Positions 1 through 8,261 of a stretch of 64,000 bases of DNA are shown here, piece by piece; the first letter of the stretch is position 1; every line of letters starts with the position of its first letter. A model generated the notes under the pieces. The model did not search any database. It was not told where the DNA came from and saw only the letters and a list, made by a program, of their open reading frames with translations. The position numbers were made by a program, and so were the translations under genes. This DNA comes from an archaeon GW2011_AR5 (lineage in GTDB: Archaea; Aenigmatarchaeota; Aenigmatarchaeia; GW2011-AR5), in NCBI GenBank assembly GCA_000806115.1, contig JWKQ01000001.1:151784-215783 (forward strand). Reading direction: 5' to 3'.

Positions 1-178
1 CATCTTCAACTTCGCTCCTGGAAAGATTTCCCCGGACAGTGTAAACATCGGAAACCCGCACGTCCGCTGCAAAGCCCATCTGACTTATTTTTTTCTCAAG
101 AACCAGGGCTTCGGAGCTCTTCTCGTTAAAATCTATCGATATCCTGAACATGTTCGCCATTTGGGTTAACGATTCCAT
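1..178 (-). CDS. Phosphoribosylformylglycinamidine synthase-like, N-terminal fragment
   Basis: The gene runs off the left edge; only the first 59 residues are visible. The segment reading VRVSDVYTVRGNLSRSEVE resembles the PurS-like N-terminal part of large archaeal FGAM synthases (purine synthesis, FGAR to FGAM), where an alternating beta/alpha PurS fold precedes the synthase. I chose the ATG at 178, just after the stop of the upstream kinase, with AAGGTTG as a weak ribosome site; a second ATG at 160 is also possible. It would be co-transcribed with the kinase gene upstream. The match rests on a short motif, so the family assignment is tentative; a stand-alone PurS is the alternative. Confidence 0.42.
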   Translation of the reverse strand, partial: MESLTQMANMFRISIDFNEKSSEALVLEKKISQMGFAADVRVSDVYTVRGNLSRSEVED

Positions 179-180
179 TT

Positions 181-1041
181 TTACAACCTTTTATTGTTCA
201 TGACGGGCATGGCGCGCGGACCTTTCTCGAGCACCGACATCGAAGCTGCAGATGCCGCGAACCTTATGGCATCGTTCTCCGGCTTCCCGTCCGAAAGCGC
301 CGAAACAAAAGCGGCTGCGAAACAGTCGCCCGCTCCTGTCGTGTCGACAGCCTTGACGGCATTGACCGGAAACTCCCGGACGCTGCCGCAATTGAAAAAC
401 CTGACGCTGTTCCCGCCGTCCGTGACTATGACTTTGGGCACGGCGGTCAGCAGAATATTCCCTATCATCCCGAGTTCCGCCGCGTTGAGTATGACGTAAT
501 CGCAATGGACAAGAAACCGCTTCAGTTCGCGGAATCCGAGGCGCGCCAGTATGCTGCCCGGCACGAACATGATTTTCGCGCCCCTTTTCCTGGCACGGCC
601 GGCTATTTCAGAATAAACGTCCACAATCCCGTCCTTGACAAGACTTGTGAAGATGACGAAGTCCGAATTCTCCAGATGTTCCGGGAAATCAGCCGCCGAG
701 AACCCGACATTGTTGTACGCGTACATCTGCCTCCTGCCTGAGGCGTCGATGAATACATAACATGTGTTGTTCGGCTTGCCGGTCCTCACGGCGGAAGAAT
801 AATCGACGCCGTCTTTGTCGAAGTCGCGTTCCAGCATTTCAGTGTAATTGTCGCTCCCAAGATTGCCAAAGAAAGAAACTTGATTTCCAAGGCGCCCGAG
901 CCCCGATGCGATGTTCGCCGCCGAGCCTCCCGAACATACGTTTGTGGAAGAGACGCCATGCTCACTGTCTCCCGTCCCAAGCTTGTCGACAAACAGGGAA
1001 ATATCAACGTTAGCGCTACCTATGCACACCACACGACCCAT
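181..1041 (-). CDS. PfkB/ribokinase-family sugar or nucleoside kinase
   Basis: A 286-residue kinase of the ribokinase superfamily, which phosphorylates a sugar or nucleoside hydroxyl with ATP in the cytoplasm. The N-terminal VVCIGSANVDIS strand and the glycine pair in SGGSAANIASGLGRLG form the substrate site. Near residue 235 the anion-hole and catalytic-base signature DTTGAGDCFAAAF is intact, with the aspartate of GAGD as the expected base. Length is normal for the family. The substrate cannot be read from sequence. The stop is only two bases from the start of the next gene, so the two are probably an operon. A TATA-like run lies around 1063-1075 in the correct orientation upstream. Confidence 0.85.
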   Translation of the reverse strand: MGRVVCIGSANVDISLFVDKLGTGDSEHGVSSTNVCSGGSAANIASGLGRLGNQVSFFGNLGSDNYTEMLERDFDKDGVDYSSAVRTGKPNNTCYVFIDASGRRQMYAYNNVGFSAADFPEHLENSDFVIFTSLVKDGIVDVYSEIAGRARKRGAKIMFVPGSILARLGFRELKRFLVHCDYVILNAAELGMIGNILLTAVPKVIVTDGGNSVRFFNCGSVREFPVNAVKAVDTTGAGDCFAAAFVSALSDGKPENDAIRFAASAASMSVLEKGPRAMPVMNNKRL

Positions 1042-1407
1042 TGTTCCTATGATGTCATAAAATTTTATATAATGATTCGCTTATTTTTTTCAGGAAAAAC
1101 CAATTACAATCGACAGACGAATCGCGTATTTAAGCAAGAAATCCTGATTATATACTACATCACATATGTTCTGCCGTAGAAATCATTTATATAGAGGTAT
1201 GCCAGAATAGAAGTATTGATGACACGCCTGGACAGCGAGTCAGAAATATTACCTTCAGCAAATCTGGACAATTTGCTTTGGGACATTTGGACAATTGGAC
1301 AACCTTAGGTTTCTTTCTCTAAGATTAAGAAATATAATGCAAACGCAGCTTAAAAGGCATTTTGCCTGCACAACATATGCGTTGCAGAATACAAAAGAGG
1401 GGTAAAA
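1042..1407. promoter_or_regulatory. Divergent intergenic region with promoters for the PfkB gene and ftsZ
   Basis: No credible gene is seen in these 366 bases. A TATA-like stretch at about 1063-1075 faces the kinase gene. On the other side, an AT-rich box near 1329-1338 could drive ftsZ with a leader of roughly 45 bases. Upstream of that box are repeated octamers: GGACAATT at 1266-1273, then three adjacent units GGACATTT, GGACAATT and GGACAACC at 1281-1304. Regular octamers just upstream of a TATA box look like a regulator-binding array; this is inference. Confidence 0.5.
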
Positions 1408-2505
1408 ATGTCCGATTCGTTCAATAACATAAATGATTTTGAGATGCATAAGGCTCGCATAATGGTGGTGGGCTGCGGCGGCGGCGGATGCAACACAATC
1501 AATGCGTTGTCGAAGAAAGGCATCAACGGCGCGAACACGATTGCGCTTAACACTGACGCCAAGCATCTTGCAGTTACGCAGGCGGACAAGAGGATACTTA
1601 TCGGGAAATCATTGACAAGGGGACTGGGTGCCGGCGGATTCCCGGAAATAGGCAAGAATGCGGCGCTCGAGAGCAAGAATGAAATCCGCGAGGCGCTGCA
1701 CGAATCGGACCTCGTTTTCGTCACTTGCGGGCTCGGAGGCGGAACCGGCACAGGCGCTGCGCCTGTTGTGGCAAGTCTTGCGCGCGAGTTAGGCGCGATA
1801 GTAATTTCTGTGGTGACTCTACCGTTCAAGCTGGAAGGCGCCAGGATACACAAGGCAGAAGGCGGACTGGCTACGCTCAGAAACAGCTGCGACACGGTAA
1901 TAGCGATAGAGAACGAAAGGCTTCTCAAATTAGCCGGCAACAAGCCCCTGAAAGAGGCGTTCGGGCTGGCTGACGACCTCATAGCTACGATGATAAAAGG
2001 GATAACCGAAACCATCTCGGAACCTTCACTGGTGAATCTGGACTACGCAGATGTCAAGGCAATCATGCGGGCCGGAGGCGTGGCTGCGATAGGCGTGGGC
2101 AGCTCGGAAAGCCCGACAAGAGCAAGGGACGCGGTTACGGCTGCGCTCAACCATCCGCTCATAGACGTCGACTACCATGGTGCCAATGGCGCGATGATAC
2201 AGGTAATCGGCGGCAACGACATGAAGATGGATGAAATCAACGCCATCGGCGAGGCGGTGCAGGGCATGCTGGACCCGAGCGCGCAGGTGATGTGGGGCGC
2301 GCGAATCTCTCCGGATTTCGACGGCAAAATCCAGGTAATCACCATCGTCACCGGAGTGAAAAGCCCGTACATAATGGGGCGCACGAACGAAACCCAGGAG
2401 AAGCTAGACGAGGACGAGTTCGGGATCCCGGTAATCGGGACGAAGAAACCGTCCGCCCCGGCTGCGAAACCTCCAGCGAAGCCCGGCTTCGGCAAGAAAT
2501 TTTGA
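1408..2505 (+). CDS. ftsZ: Cell division GTPase FtsZ
   Basis: A 365-residue tubulin-superfamily GTPase that polymerises into the cytokinetic ring. Visible are the nucleotide loop VGCGGGGCNT at residues 21-30, the tubulin signature GLGGGTGTGAAP at about 108-119, and the T7 synergy-loop region NLDYADVKAIM near 209, which supplies the catalytic aspartate to the next subunit. The C-terminus is a proline/alanine/lysine-rich linker ending in GFGKKF, a candidate partner-binding tail. The start has a clear ribosome site (GAGGGG, about 8 bases upstream). The gene is monocistronic: its own promoter region lies upstream and a strong hairpin follows. Identification is secure. Confidence 0.98.
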   Translation: MSDSFNNINDFEMHKARIMVVGCGGGGCNTINALSKKGINGANTIALNTDAKHLAVTQADKRILIGKSLTRGLGAGGFPEIGKNAALESKNEIREALHESDLVFVTCGLGGGTGTGAAPVVASLARELGAIVISVVTLPFKLEGARIHKAEGGLATLRNSCDTVIAIENERLLKLAGNKPLKEAFGLADDLIATMIKGITETISEPSLVNLDYADVKAIMRAGGVAAIGVGSSESPTRARDAVTAALNHPLIDVDYHGANGAMIQVIGGNDMKMDEINAIGEAVQGMLDPSAQVMWGARISPDFDGKIQVITIVTGVKSPYIMGRTNETQEKLDEDEFGIPVIGTKKPSAPAAKPPAKPGFGKKF

Positions 2506-2527
2506 TACTGACCACACCCCAAAGATA

Positions 2528-2586
2528 GGCAGCTGCTTGTGTTGCGCTCTCTGCGCTATGAGGCAGCTGCCGACTCTTTCTTTTTA
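2528..2586 (+). terminator. Hairpin plus T-run after ftsZ
   Basis: GGCAGCTGC at 2528-2536 pairs with GCAGCTGCC at 2563-2571, and a pyrimidine-rich run (CTTTCTTTTTAT) follows. This resembles an intrinsic terminator and lies 22 bases after the ftsZ stop codon. Confidence 0.55.
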
Positions 2587-2682
2587 TAGTGAACCCACAA
2601 AAGAATCCAGACATGTTTGTGGGTTCACAGATAGTGCACAAGGAAGTAAACATATCCAGATTGTTTCCTTGTAGCACTATAA
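2584..2682. repeat. Structured repeat element, copy A (minimal form)
   Basis: The shortest of three related elements (others near 28705 and 31033). It folds into two adjacent hairpins. Hairpin 1 pairs GAACCCACAAA (2591-2601) with TTTGTGGGTTC (2616-2626). Hairpin 2 pairs ATAGTGCACAAGGAA (2632-2646) with TTCCTTGT-A-GCACTAT (2665-2680), leaving one bulged A. The hairpin 2 loop contains ATATCCAGATTG. This copy lacks the paired-hairpin insert found in the others. Whether it acts as RNA or as DNA is unknown. Confidence 0.7.
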
Positions 2683-2722
2683 TTTCCGGTTTTTGAGAAA
2701 AAATATTCAATCTGGCGGGACG

Positions 2723-4174
2723 CTATCTTACCGCATCTTCAAGAAGGCTGTCAACTCCCTTCTGGGTCATCCGGTATGTCCTGCGACGCTTCTCACCCTC
2801 CGTCCTTACATATCCTTTTCCGACAAGATGCTGCACTACTAATTTGTCGCCGCCCGCAAGAGCAAGGATGCCGTCTTCATCTACTTCGTGCTTGGTGCCG
2901 CCGTTCGAACGCAGGTTTGTCAAGATGCGTTCGTACACATTTGCCGGCGCGTGCGGAGAGTAACCAGTTCCGACACCTCTGTAGCTGCGCCCCGGCGCTT
3001 CATGGCGCGAGCCGTTGCCGCCCGGAGCAGGTTCTTCAGGCTTGTATCTATTTAACAAAGGCGCGGAAAGCACAAATCCTTCGTTGCCTATGCCGAGCGC
3101 GCCGCCTATTATACCGAATCGTATGTCGTCCTCTGTGAATCCTGCAGCCAGCAGCTCATCTTTTGGCGCTGCACGCCCCCCGTTTTTCTTTTCAAGAAAA
3201 TAATTCGCAAATCTTTTTTCCGCGCTTTCCGTCAGGCGTTCGCGTCTTCTTTCAGGCGCATGCGCAGCCGGTTTTTGGGCGCGTGTCCTGGCAGTAACTG
3301 TCTTACCTTCCGACATCGCCCTCCAATTGTTAAGCCAGTCGGGGTCGTAGCCTGTGCCGGCTGCCTGTTCTTCATGGCGCGAGCCGTTGCCGAGCACAAA
3401 TCCTGAGCCCTCCCTTACCAAAAACCCGTCTGTTTCGAACCGTTCTACGTGCCTTTTGATTACTCCTATGTCCCTGAAATCACTCCATCCGATGATTTCT
3501 TCGCCGCTGTCTGAAAAATAACGTCGGATTCTTCTTCTTGCTTCTTCCAGCGATACCGACGCGCTCGGCACTTCTTCAGTCTCCGGCTCAACCGCCGGTT
3601 CCTGCATTGCATAAGGTTCTGCCGCCTGTATGGGTTCCCCCGCACTTTCCGGCTTAGCCGCAGTTTCATAAGCTTCGGGAACTGCGTCGCCTGCGTCTCC
3701 ATCATACGCGTCCAAAACAGGCACGTCCACTGCTCCGCCGGGAGAGAACCCTGCGCCCGCTGTTCCACACGCGCTTCCAGTGCGCCTTCTTTCCCGTCGT
3801 GCGCGCCTTGGCATTTGTGCCACAGCTTCGTATGCTTCTACTGCAGACACAGCAGGCACAGTCTCCGGAACAGGCAAAGCCGCTGCATGTTCACATTCGC
3901 CTTTTCTTGCTCTTGGCACCTGCTTTTCACAGCGGTTTGCGGGCTTTTCTATTATCATCCTGTAGAGAAGCCGGCGCGAATCATAACTGAACAGCCCGTT
4001 ATTCCTCATAGTCTCGGCTGCGTCGAAAGACTCGTCATACGTGCGCCGCGTGTCAAGGGCGAAACCCGCAATGTCAAGCTTTCCGCCGTGCCTCACAGCC
4101 CATTCAGTCTGCTCCTCAAAAATAGCGTTTTTTCCGCTGGTATTTTTGCCGTGTTTTCGCACCAACTTTGTCAC
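2723..4174 (-). CDS. Uncharacterised protein with winged-helix-like segments and a low-complexity linker
   Basis: 483 residues; I do not recognise the family. The N-terminus (about 1-75) is charged and predicted globular. Residues about 95-235 form an Ala/Glu/Pro-rich, probably disordered linker. The rest shows two to three small helical units that look like winged helices (for example near RRRIRRYFSDSGEEIIGWSDFR and the C-terminal KHEVDEDGILALAGGDKLVVQHLV, which ends in a basic wing-like RTEGEKRRRTYRMT). The phrase GNGSRHE occurs twice, each time followed by GTGY, so part of the linker was duplicated. The predicted start is the ATG at 4174. No membrane segment or signal peptide is visible. 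A nucleic-acid-binding role is plausible but unproven. Confidence 0.55.
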   Translation of the reverse strand: MTKLVRKHGKNTSGKNAIFEEQTEWAVRHGGKLDIAGFALDTRRTYDESFDAAETMRNNGLFSYDSRRLLYRMIIEKPANRCEKQVPRARKGECEHAAALPVPETVPAVSAVEAYEAVAQMPRRARRERRRTGSACGTAGAGFSPGGAVDVPVLDAYDGDAGDAVPEAYETAAKPESAGEPIQAAEPYAMQEPAVEPETEEVPSASVSLEEARRRIRRYFSDSGEEIIGWSDFRDIGVIKRHVERFETDGFLVREGSGFVLGNGSRHEEQAAGTGYDPDWLNNWRAMSEGKTVTARTRAQKPAAHAPERRRERLTESAEKRFANYFLEKKNGGRAAPKDELLAAGFTEDDIRFGIIGGALGIGNEGFVLSAPLLNRYKPEEPAPGGNGSRHEAPGRSYRGVGTGYSPHAPANVYERILTNLRSNGGTKHEVDEDGILALAGGDKLVVQHLVGKGYVRTEGEKRRRTYRMTQKGVDSLLEDAVR

Positions 4175-4273
4175 TCATATTTTATTTTTTACAGGATATT
4201 TAAGCTAAAAATTAAGATACGGATAAATTACGAGCCAAACCGGTCAATTGCAGAACCCCGGCATACGGCGTTT

Positions 4274-5113
4274 CTAAGTCCTTGGCTGTTCAGGTTCTTC
4301 GCCGAGATACTTGTACCTTCCGGGCTTTATTCTTCTCAACACCCCTATTTTCACCAGCCTCTTCAAGTGATGACTTGTCAGGGAGTCGCTTATCTTTAGG
4401 CGCTTTGCAGCATTGGACAGCCCGAACTCCCCCTTCTGCATTGCATATTCGATGAGCCTGTCCCTGTTGGTTTCTGCCGGCGGCATTTCATCCACCAGCG
4501 GCACGTATTTCTTGTCGTCACGCTCGATAAGTCTGTTTTTCAGCAACGCACGGATGTGCTGGCGCGCTGCAGGCAGCCTCATTCCCAGAAATTCGGCAGC
4601 CTCTTGTGTCGTGAAGCCGTCATGCCCGATGCCGTAAGACAGAAGCCTTTCGGCTTTCGTGTGCATCCTTTTGACGTCCCTTTTCGGGCGTGCAACAGCC
4701 GAGGACGCGAGATAATTCATGCCGAGCGACGGGACCACGCGAATATCCGCAAGACTTCTGGGGTAGTGCAGCAGGCGCCTGTCGAGATTATGCACGTTGT
4801 AGATATTGGCAGACCTGACGCGCATCTCAACGAGTCCCTGCGAATTGACCACTTCAACATCGCCAACATAACCAAGGGCGTCCATGCAGTGCCTGTACAA
4901 CACTTCTACGGCGCCTTTGTACTGCCGGGAATAACCGACCGGAAGCATGATTGCAAGTCCCTCGTGGTCCAGCTGACCGAATATGGGGGCTGTGACGCGG
5001 GAATAAACCCCATTTGTGCCGCTTTCTTCGGACAGTCTGTAAGCCCTGCTTCGTTCCTCGATTCTTTTTGCGGCGTTCCGCATTATCTGAAGGGTTTCTT
5101 CTTTAATGTCCAT
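4274..5113 (-). CDS. Predicted DNA-binding protein with two C-terminal winged-helix domains
   Basis: 279 residues. The C-terminal half contains two consecutive helix-turn-helix units: one around 170-205 (TTQEAAEFLGMRLPAARQHI, with the wing ending in KKYVPL) and one around 225-270 (LSNAAKRLKISDSLTSHHLKRLVKIGVLRRI), the typical layout of MarR/ArsR-like regulators. The N-terminal 130 residues are a globular domain I do not recognise; a ligand or oligomerisation role is possible. A TATA-like sequence at about 5127-5138 lies close to the ATG, suggesting a leaderless transcript divergent from the gat operon, which it might regulate. That link is inferred from position only. Confidence 0.6.
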   Translation of the reverse strand: MDIKEETLQIMRNAAKRIEERSRAYRLSEESGTNGVYSRVTAPIFGQLDHEGLAIMLPVGYSRQYKGAVEVLYRHCMDALGYVGDVEVVNSQGLVEMRVRSANIYNVHNLDRRLLHYPRSLADIRVVPSLGMNYLASSAVARPKRDVKRMHTKAERLLSYGIGHDGFTTQEAAEFLGMRLPAARQHIRALLKNRLIERDDKKYVPLVDEMPPAETNRDRLIEYAMQKGEFGLSNAAKRLKISDSLTSHHLKRLVKIGVLRRIKPGRYKYLGEEPEQPRT

Positions 5114-5225
5114 ATGAAAAGGAAAAGTCCAAATTATTTAAACGCTCTTCCCAATCTGTTTGTAATAGCAATCACATTACATAGGACGTGATTGGGATGA
5201 CGGGAGATCCTGGGGTGAATCCTAC
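5114..5225 (+). promoter_or_regulatory. Promoter region and 10-codon upstream ORF of the gat operon
   Basis: An inverted repeat AATCAC-N12-GTGATT (5170-5193) lies just upstream of a 10-codon ORF at 5197-5229 (peptide MTGDPGVNPT). The stop of this ORF overlaps the gatC start as ATGA. The repeat may be an operator and the mini-ORF may couple translation to gatC; both are inferences. Confidence 0.35.
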
Positions 5226-5507
5226 ATGAAAAAAATAACAGAGGAGACGGTAAAACACGTCGCTGCCGTCGCCCGCATCAACCTCACTGCTTCTGAAGTA
5301 AAGCGGTTCCAGAAAGAGCTCACGGAAATACTTGCCGCATTCAAGACGCTGGACGAGGCGCCGGCTGCGGAACCCAGCTTCCAGCCTATCCCGATGGAAA
5401 ACGTCATGCGGGAAGACATAATAGAGGAGCCGCTCCCGCGGGAAGTTGCGATGAAAAACACTAAGCACAAGGAAAAAGGATTCTTCAAGGGACCGAAGGC
5501 GATATAA
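5226..5507 (+). CDS. gatC: Asp/Glu-tRNA amidotransferase subunit C
   Basis: 93 residues. GatC wraps around GatA and stabilises the GatCAB complex that converts Asp-tRNA(Asn) and/or Glu-tRNA(Gln) to the amidated form. The family pattern is clear: an N-terminal helix VKHVAAVARINLTASEV, then a helix with FQKELTEILAAFKTLDE, then the extended MENVMREDIIEEPLPREVAM segment that wraps GatA. It ends in GFFKGPKAI, close to the usual FxVP tail. It is the first gene of the gatC-orf-gatA-HAD-GNAT-gatB run, and its start overlaps the stop of a 10-codon upstream ORF. Identification is confident. Confidence 0.93.
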   Translation: MKKITEETVKHVAAVARINLTASEVKRFQKELTEILAAFKTLDEAPAAEPSFQPIPMENVMREDIIEEPLPREVAMKNTKHKEKGFFKGPKAI

Positions 5508-5510
5508 GAA

Positions 5511-5714
5511 ATGAAATATGAAAAACCCATAAACCTTGATGACGGCATCGGCGAGAGAAGAATAGCCGGGGATGAAACGGAAGGCAGATGCGTCCCCGAT
5601 TACCGCGACGGAGTCATAGTTTCAGCCGTGTATTATTCGGGCATCGAGGTTCAACGCCGCGGCAAAAAATTCTTCCCGGAAAGAAACGACGAACGAGACA
5701 GGCACCTTCGGTGA
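5511..5714 (+). CDS. Small hypothetical protein between gatC and gatA
   Basis: 67 residues, rich in charged residues (MKYEKPINLDDGIGERR at the start; RRGKKFFPERNDERDRH near the end). It starts three bases after the gatC stop, and its TGA lies inside the gatA ribosome site (GGTGAG). The arrangement fits an operon gene, but no family is recognised and the ribosome site is weak. It could instead be an untranslated spacer. Confidence 0.38.
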   Translation: MKYEKPINLDDGIGERRIAGDETEGRCVPDYRDGVIVSAVYYSGIEVQRRGKKFFPERNDERDRHLR

Positions 5715-5719
5715 GCGCT

Positions 5720-7093
5720 ATGCACAAGTACGATTTATCTGTGACGGAATTCCTGCAGCAGTCGCACTCGGGCAGCATAGACTACAACGATTTCATAATA
5801 AATTATCTCGAGGCGCTGAAAGAATTCAACAAGAAGCTACGCCTGATGCAGTGCGTGAACGAGAAGACAATCCTGCCAAGCGCGGAATTGTACGGGCTGC
5901 CTGTCACCGTCAAGGACAACATCTGCACCCGGGGCATGCAGAGCAGCGCCGGCTCGAAGATACTGCAGGGATACGTGCCTCCGTTTGACGCGACGGCAGT
6001 CAGCCGCATCAAGGACGCGGGCGGATTCGTTGCGGGAAAGACGAACATGGACGAGTTCGGGCACGGGACGTTTTCGGTTCACAGCGCATACGGAATACCG
6101 AAAAATCCACACGACCCTGAGCGCACGTGCGGCGGCTCTTCAGGAGGCGCGGCAGGCGTCGTAGCAGCCGTTCCTTTTCCCCAGATTGCGCTGTGCGAGA
6201 GCACCGGCGGTTCTATCTCCTGTCCCGCCGCTTTCTGCAATGTCACGGGACTCACGCCTACGTACGGACTGGTTTCGCGGTACGGCCTGATAGACTATGC
6301 GAACAGCATGGACAAGATAGGCGTCATCGCGAAGCGCGTCGATGACATTGCTCTCGGGCTTTCAATCATTGCCGGACACGACAAACGGGACTCGACCTCC
6401 CTTGCTGTCCAGCCGAAACAGTACAGAGTAAGCAGGGACTTGAAGGGCGTCAGGATAGCCGTGCCGAAAGAATACTTCGAGAACCTTTCTCCCGACGTAG
6501 AAAAATCCGTATGGGACGCAATAAAGCTCCTTGAATCAAACGGGGCGGCTTATAGCGAGGTTTCTTTGCCGACAACCAAGTACGCCCTTGCAGCTTATTA
6601 CATAATCGCAACAACCGAGACGTCGACGAACCTCTCGAAGATGTGCGGCATGCGGTATGGATTGCACAAAGAGCTGGAGGGAAACTTCAACCAGTATTTC
6701 TCTTCTGTCCGCAGCGAAGGGTTTGGCGAAGAGGCAAAAAGGCGCATAATACTGGGCACGTTCGCCCGCATGTCAGGCTACAGAGAGCAATATTACATGA
6801 AAGCCATGCGTGTCCGCACACTAATAACACAGGATTTCAAGAAAATCTTCTCGAAGCACGACGTAATAGCGGCGCCGACCATGCCCACACCGGCGCCAAA
6901 ATTCAGCGAGATAGAAAAGCTCACGCCGCTGCAAAACTACCAGATGGACGTGCTGACGGTGCCGCCCAACCTTTCCGGCATACCGATGATATCCGTTCCG
7001 TGCGGACACACCGTCGGACTTCATCTCCTGGGCGACCATCTGCAGGAAGAGAAAATACTCGGCGTTGCCGCAGCTTACGAGGGACTGAGATGA
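5720..7093 (+). CDS. gatA: Asp/Glu-tRNA amidotransferase subunit A (amidase)
   Basis: 457 residues. GatA hydrolyses glutamine and hands ammonia to GatB. The amidase-signature Ser-cisSer-Lys triad is visible: Lys65 in VTVKDN, the GGSSGG loop at 138-143 (cis-Ser about 141), and the nucleophile Ser165 in ESTGGSIS. The last usually reads DTGGS in bacteria, so the Asp-to-Ser change two residues before GGS is a small oddity. The ATG at 5720 was chosen over longer in-frame starts because GGTGAG lies 5 bases upstream and the protein then begins at the normal family position. The stop overlaps the next start (ATGA). Confidence 0.95.
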   Translation: MHKYDLSVTEFLQQSHSGSIDYNDFIINYLEALKEFNKKLRLMQCVNEKTILPSAELYGLPVTVKDNICTRGMQSSAGSKILQGYVPPFDATAVSRIKDAGGFVAGKTNMDEFGHGTFSVHSAYGIPKNPHDPERTCGGSSGGAAGVVAAVPFPQIALCESTGGSISCPAAFCNVTGLTPTYGLVSRYGLIDYANSMDKIGVIAKRVDDIALGLSIIAGHDKRDSTSLAVQPKQYRVSRDLKGVRIAVPKEYFENLSPDVEKSVWDAIKLLESNGAAYSEVSLPTTKYALAAYYIIATTETSTNLSKMCGMRYGLHKELEGNFNQYFSSVRSEGFGEEAKRRIILGTFARMSGYREQYYMKAMRVRTLITQDFKKIFSKHDVIAAPTMPTPAPKFSEIEKLTPLQNYQMDVLTVPPNLSGIPMISVPCGHTVGLHLLGDHLQEEKILGVAAAYEGLR

Positions 7094-7692
7094 ACAAACC
7101 CGTAATATTCATAGACTTCGGCGGCGTTTACTTCACGAGGGCAACGCCAATATACGGCATCTACTCAAGGAAGTTCGGGATGCCCAAGAAGAGGGTGCGC
7201 AGCGCAATGTCCGGGACAAACTGGCTGAACCATTCGATAGGAAAATGCAGCGAAGCAGAATACTGGAAAAATGTCGCCGTGAGCCTTGACCTCTCGGACA
7301 TGCAGGCAAAACAACTGCGCAATGCACTCTATGCCTACTCGAAACCGCAGAAGGGCATGGCGAGCCTGATACGCAGGATAAAGAAGAAATACAAGGTTGC
7401 CGTGCTGTCTGACAACATCTGCGGATGGGTGGGATTTCTTGAAAAAAAGTATAAAATCTCCAATGAGTTTCATGATCAGCATTATTCCTACCATCACGGA
7501 TTCGGCAAGCCCAACGTCAACCTGTTCAAGCGGGCTGCGAACAGGATGAACGTGAAACATTCGGACTGCATAGTGGTTGACAATGACAGGGTATTCCTCT
7601 CCGGAGTCAAGAAAACCGGCGCGAGAGTAGTTCTGTTCAAGGACGCTAAAAACCTTGAATCGAGGCTTAGGAAGTACGGTGTTGAGATATGA
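7090..7692 (+). CDS. HAD-superfamily hydrolase
   Basis: 200 residues. Motif I reads FIDFGGVYF, with the nucleophilic aspartate followed by FGG, as in YihX-like HAD phosphatases. Motif II is VAVLSDN (Ser), the motif III lysine lies in GFGKPN, and motif IV is CIVVDNDRVF, where aspartates bind Mg2+. It is probably a small-molecule phosphatase in the cytoplasm; the substrate is unknown. Its ATG overlaps the gatA stop and its stop overlaps the next ATG, so it is translationally coupled inside the gat operon. The link between a HAD phosphatase and tRNA amidation is not obvious. Confidence 0.82.
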   Translation: MNKPVIFIDFGGVYFTRATPIYGIYSRKFGMPKKRVRSAMSGTNWLNHSIGKCSEAEYWKNVAVSLDLSDMQAKQLRNALYAYSKPQKGMASLIRRIKKKYKVAVLSDNICGWVGFLEKKYKISNEFHDQHYSYHHGFGKPNVNLFKRAANRMNVKHSDCIVVDNDRVFLSGVKKTGARVVLFKDAKNLESRLRKYGVEI

Positions 7693-8261
7693 AATTCAAT
7701 GAGGGAAAGATAATAGAAATATTTTACGCAGAGAAGAGAGGGAAAAAAGTTCCGATTATATTCAGATATCCGAAGAAATCTGATGTAAAGAGCGTCTGGA
7801 AGTTCTACAACAAGGCAATAAAGGAAACGGAAGGACTCAGCCGATTCAGGTTTGTTTCCCTGAAAGAGGAGAAGAAGTGGGTTGACGACGTGCTGAAAAA
7901 CATGAAGAAAGGAAACAAGTCGCAGATAATGGCGGAGTCTTCCGGCAGGATAATCGGCTCGGTTTCAATCGACCGGAGATTGGAAGACAGGAGGAGGCAC
8001 GTCGGCGGATTCGGCATCGCGATACTTCAGGAGTATGCGGGCATCGGGATTGGAAAAAGAATGATGAAACTGGCGGAAAAAGACGCCGGGAAGATGGGAC
8101 TGAAAATAATAGAGCTTCATGTCCACGGGAAAAACAAAATCGCCCAAAGCCTGTACAGGAAAATGGGATACAGGGCTGCCGGGAAAGTACCGAAGTCTGT
8201 GAAGACGAGAAACGGGTTTGATGATGATATACTAATGTACAAGGTGCTGAAAAAACTATGA
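7689..8261 (+). CDS. GNAT-family N-acetyltransferase
   Basis: 190 residues. The acetyl-CoA-binding motif A is evident: the strand VGGFGIAILQEYAG leads into GIGIGKRMMKLAEKDA, followed by LKIIELHVHGKNKIAQSLYRKMGYRAAG, the standard motif B with the tyrosine of the YRKMGY segment. It transfers an acetyl group to an amine (protein N-terminus, lysine or small molecule); the substrate is unknown. It overlaps both neighbours by four bases, placing it in the gat operon between the HAD gene and gatB. Confidence 0.85.
   Translation: MKFNEGKIIEIFYAEKRGKKVPIIFRYPKKSDVKSVWKFYNKAIKETEGLSRFRFVSLKEEKKWVDDVLKNMKKGNKSQIMAESSGRIIGSVSIDRRLEDRRRHVGGFGIAILQEYAGIGIGKRMMKLAEKDAGKMGLKIIELHVHGKNKIAQSLYRKMGYRAAGKVPKSVKTRNGFDDDILMYKVLKKL

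Noticed and set aside
194-499. Open frame on the plus strand across the PfkB gene
   Set aside because: The minus strand carries a complete kinase with the DTTGAGD motif; the plus frame shows no family features and is a shadow.
1350-2015. 221-residue open frame opposite ftsZ
   Set aside because: It is antisense to an unmistakable FtsZ and its composition (Ser/Pro/Leu-rich) is typical of shadow frames.
3815-4399. 194-residue plus-strand frame near the unknown protein genes
   Set aside because: It spans the gap and both flanking minus-strand genes, lacks a promoter or ribosome site, and has no family resemblance.
5197-5229. Ten-codon ORF before gatC as a true gene
   Set aside because: Too short to judge and without a family; kept only as a possible leader peptide within the promoter entry.
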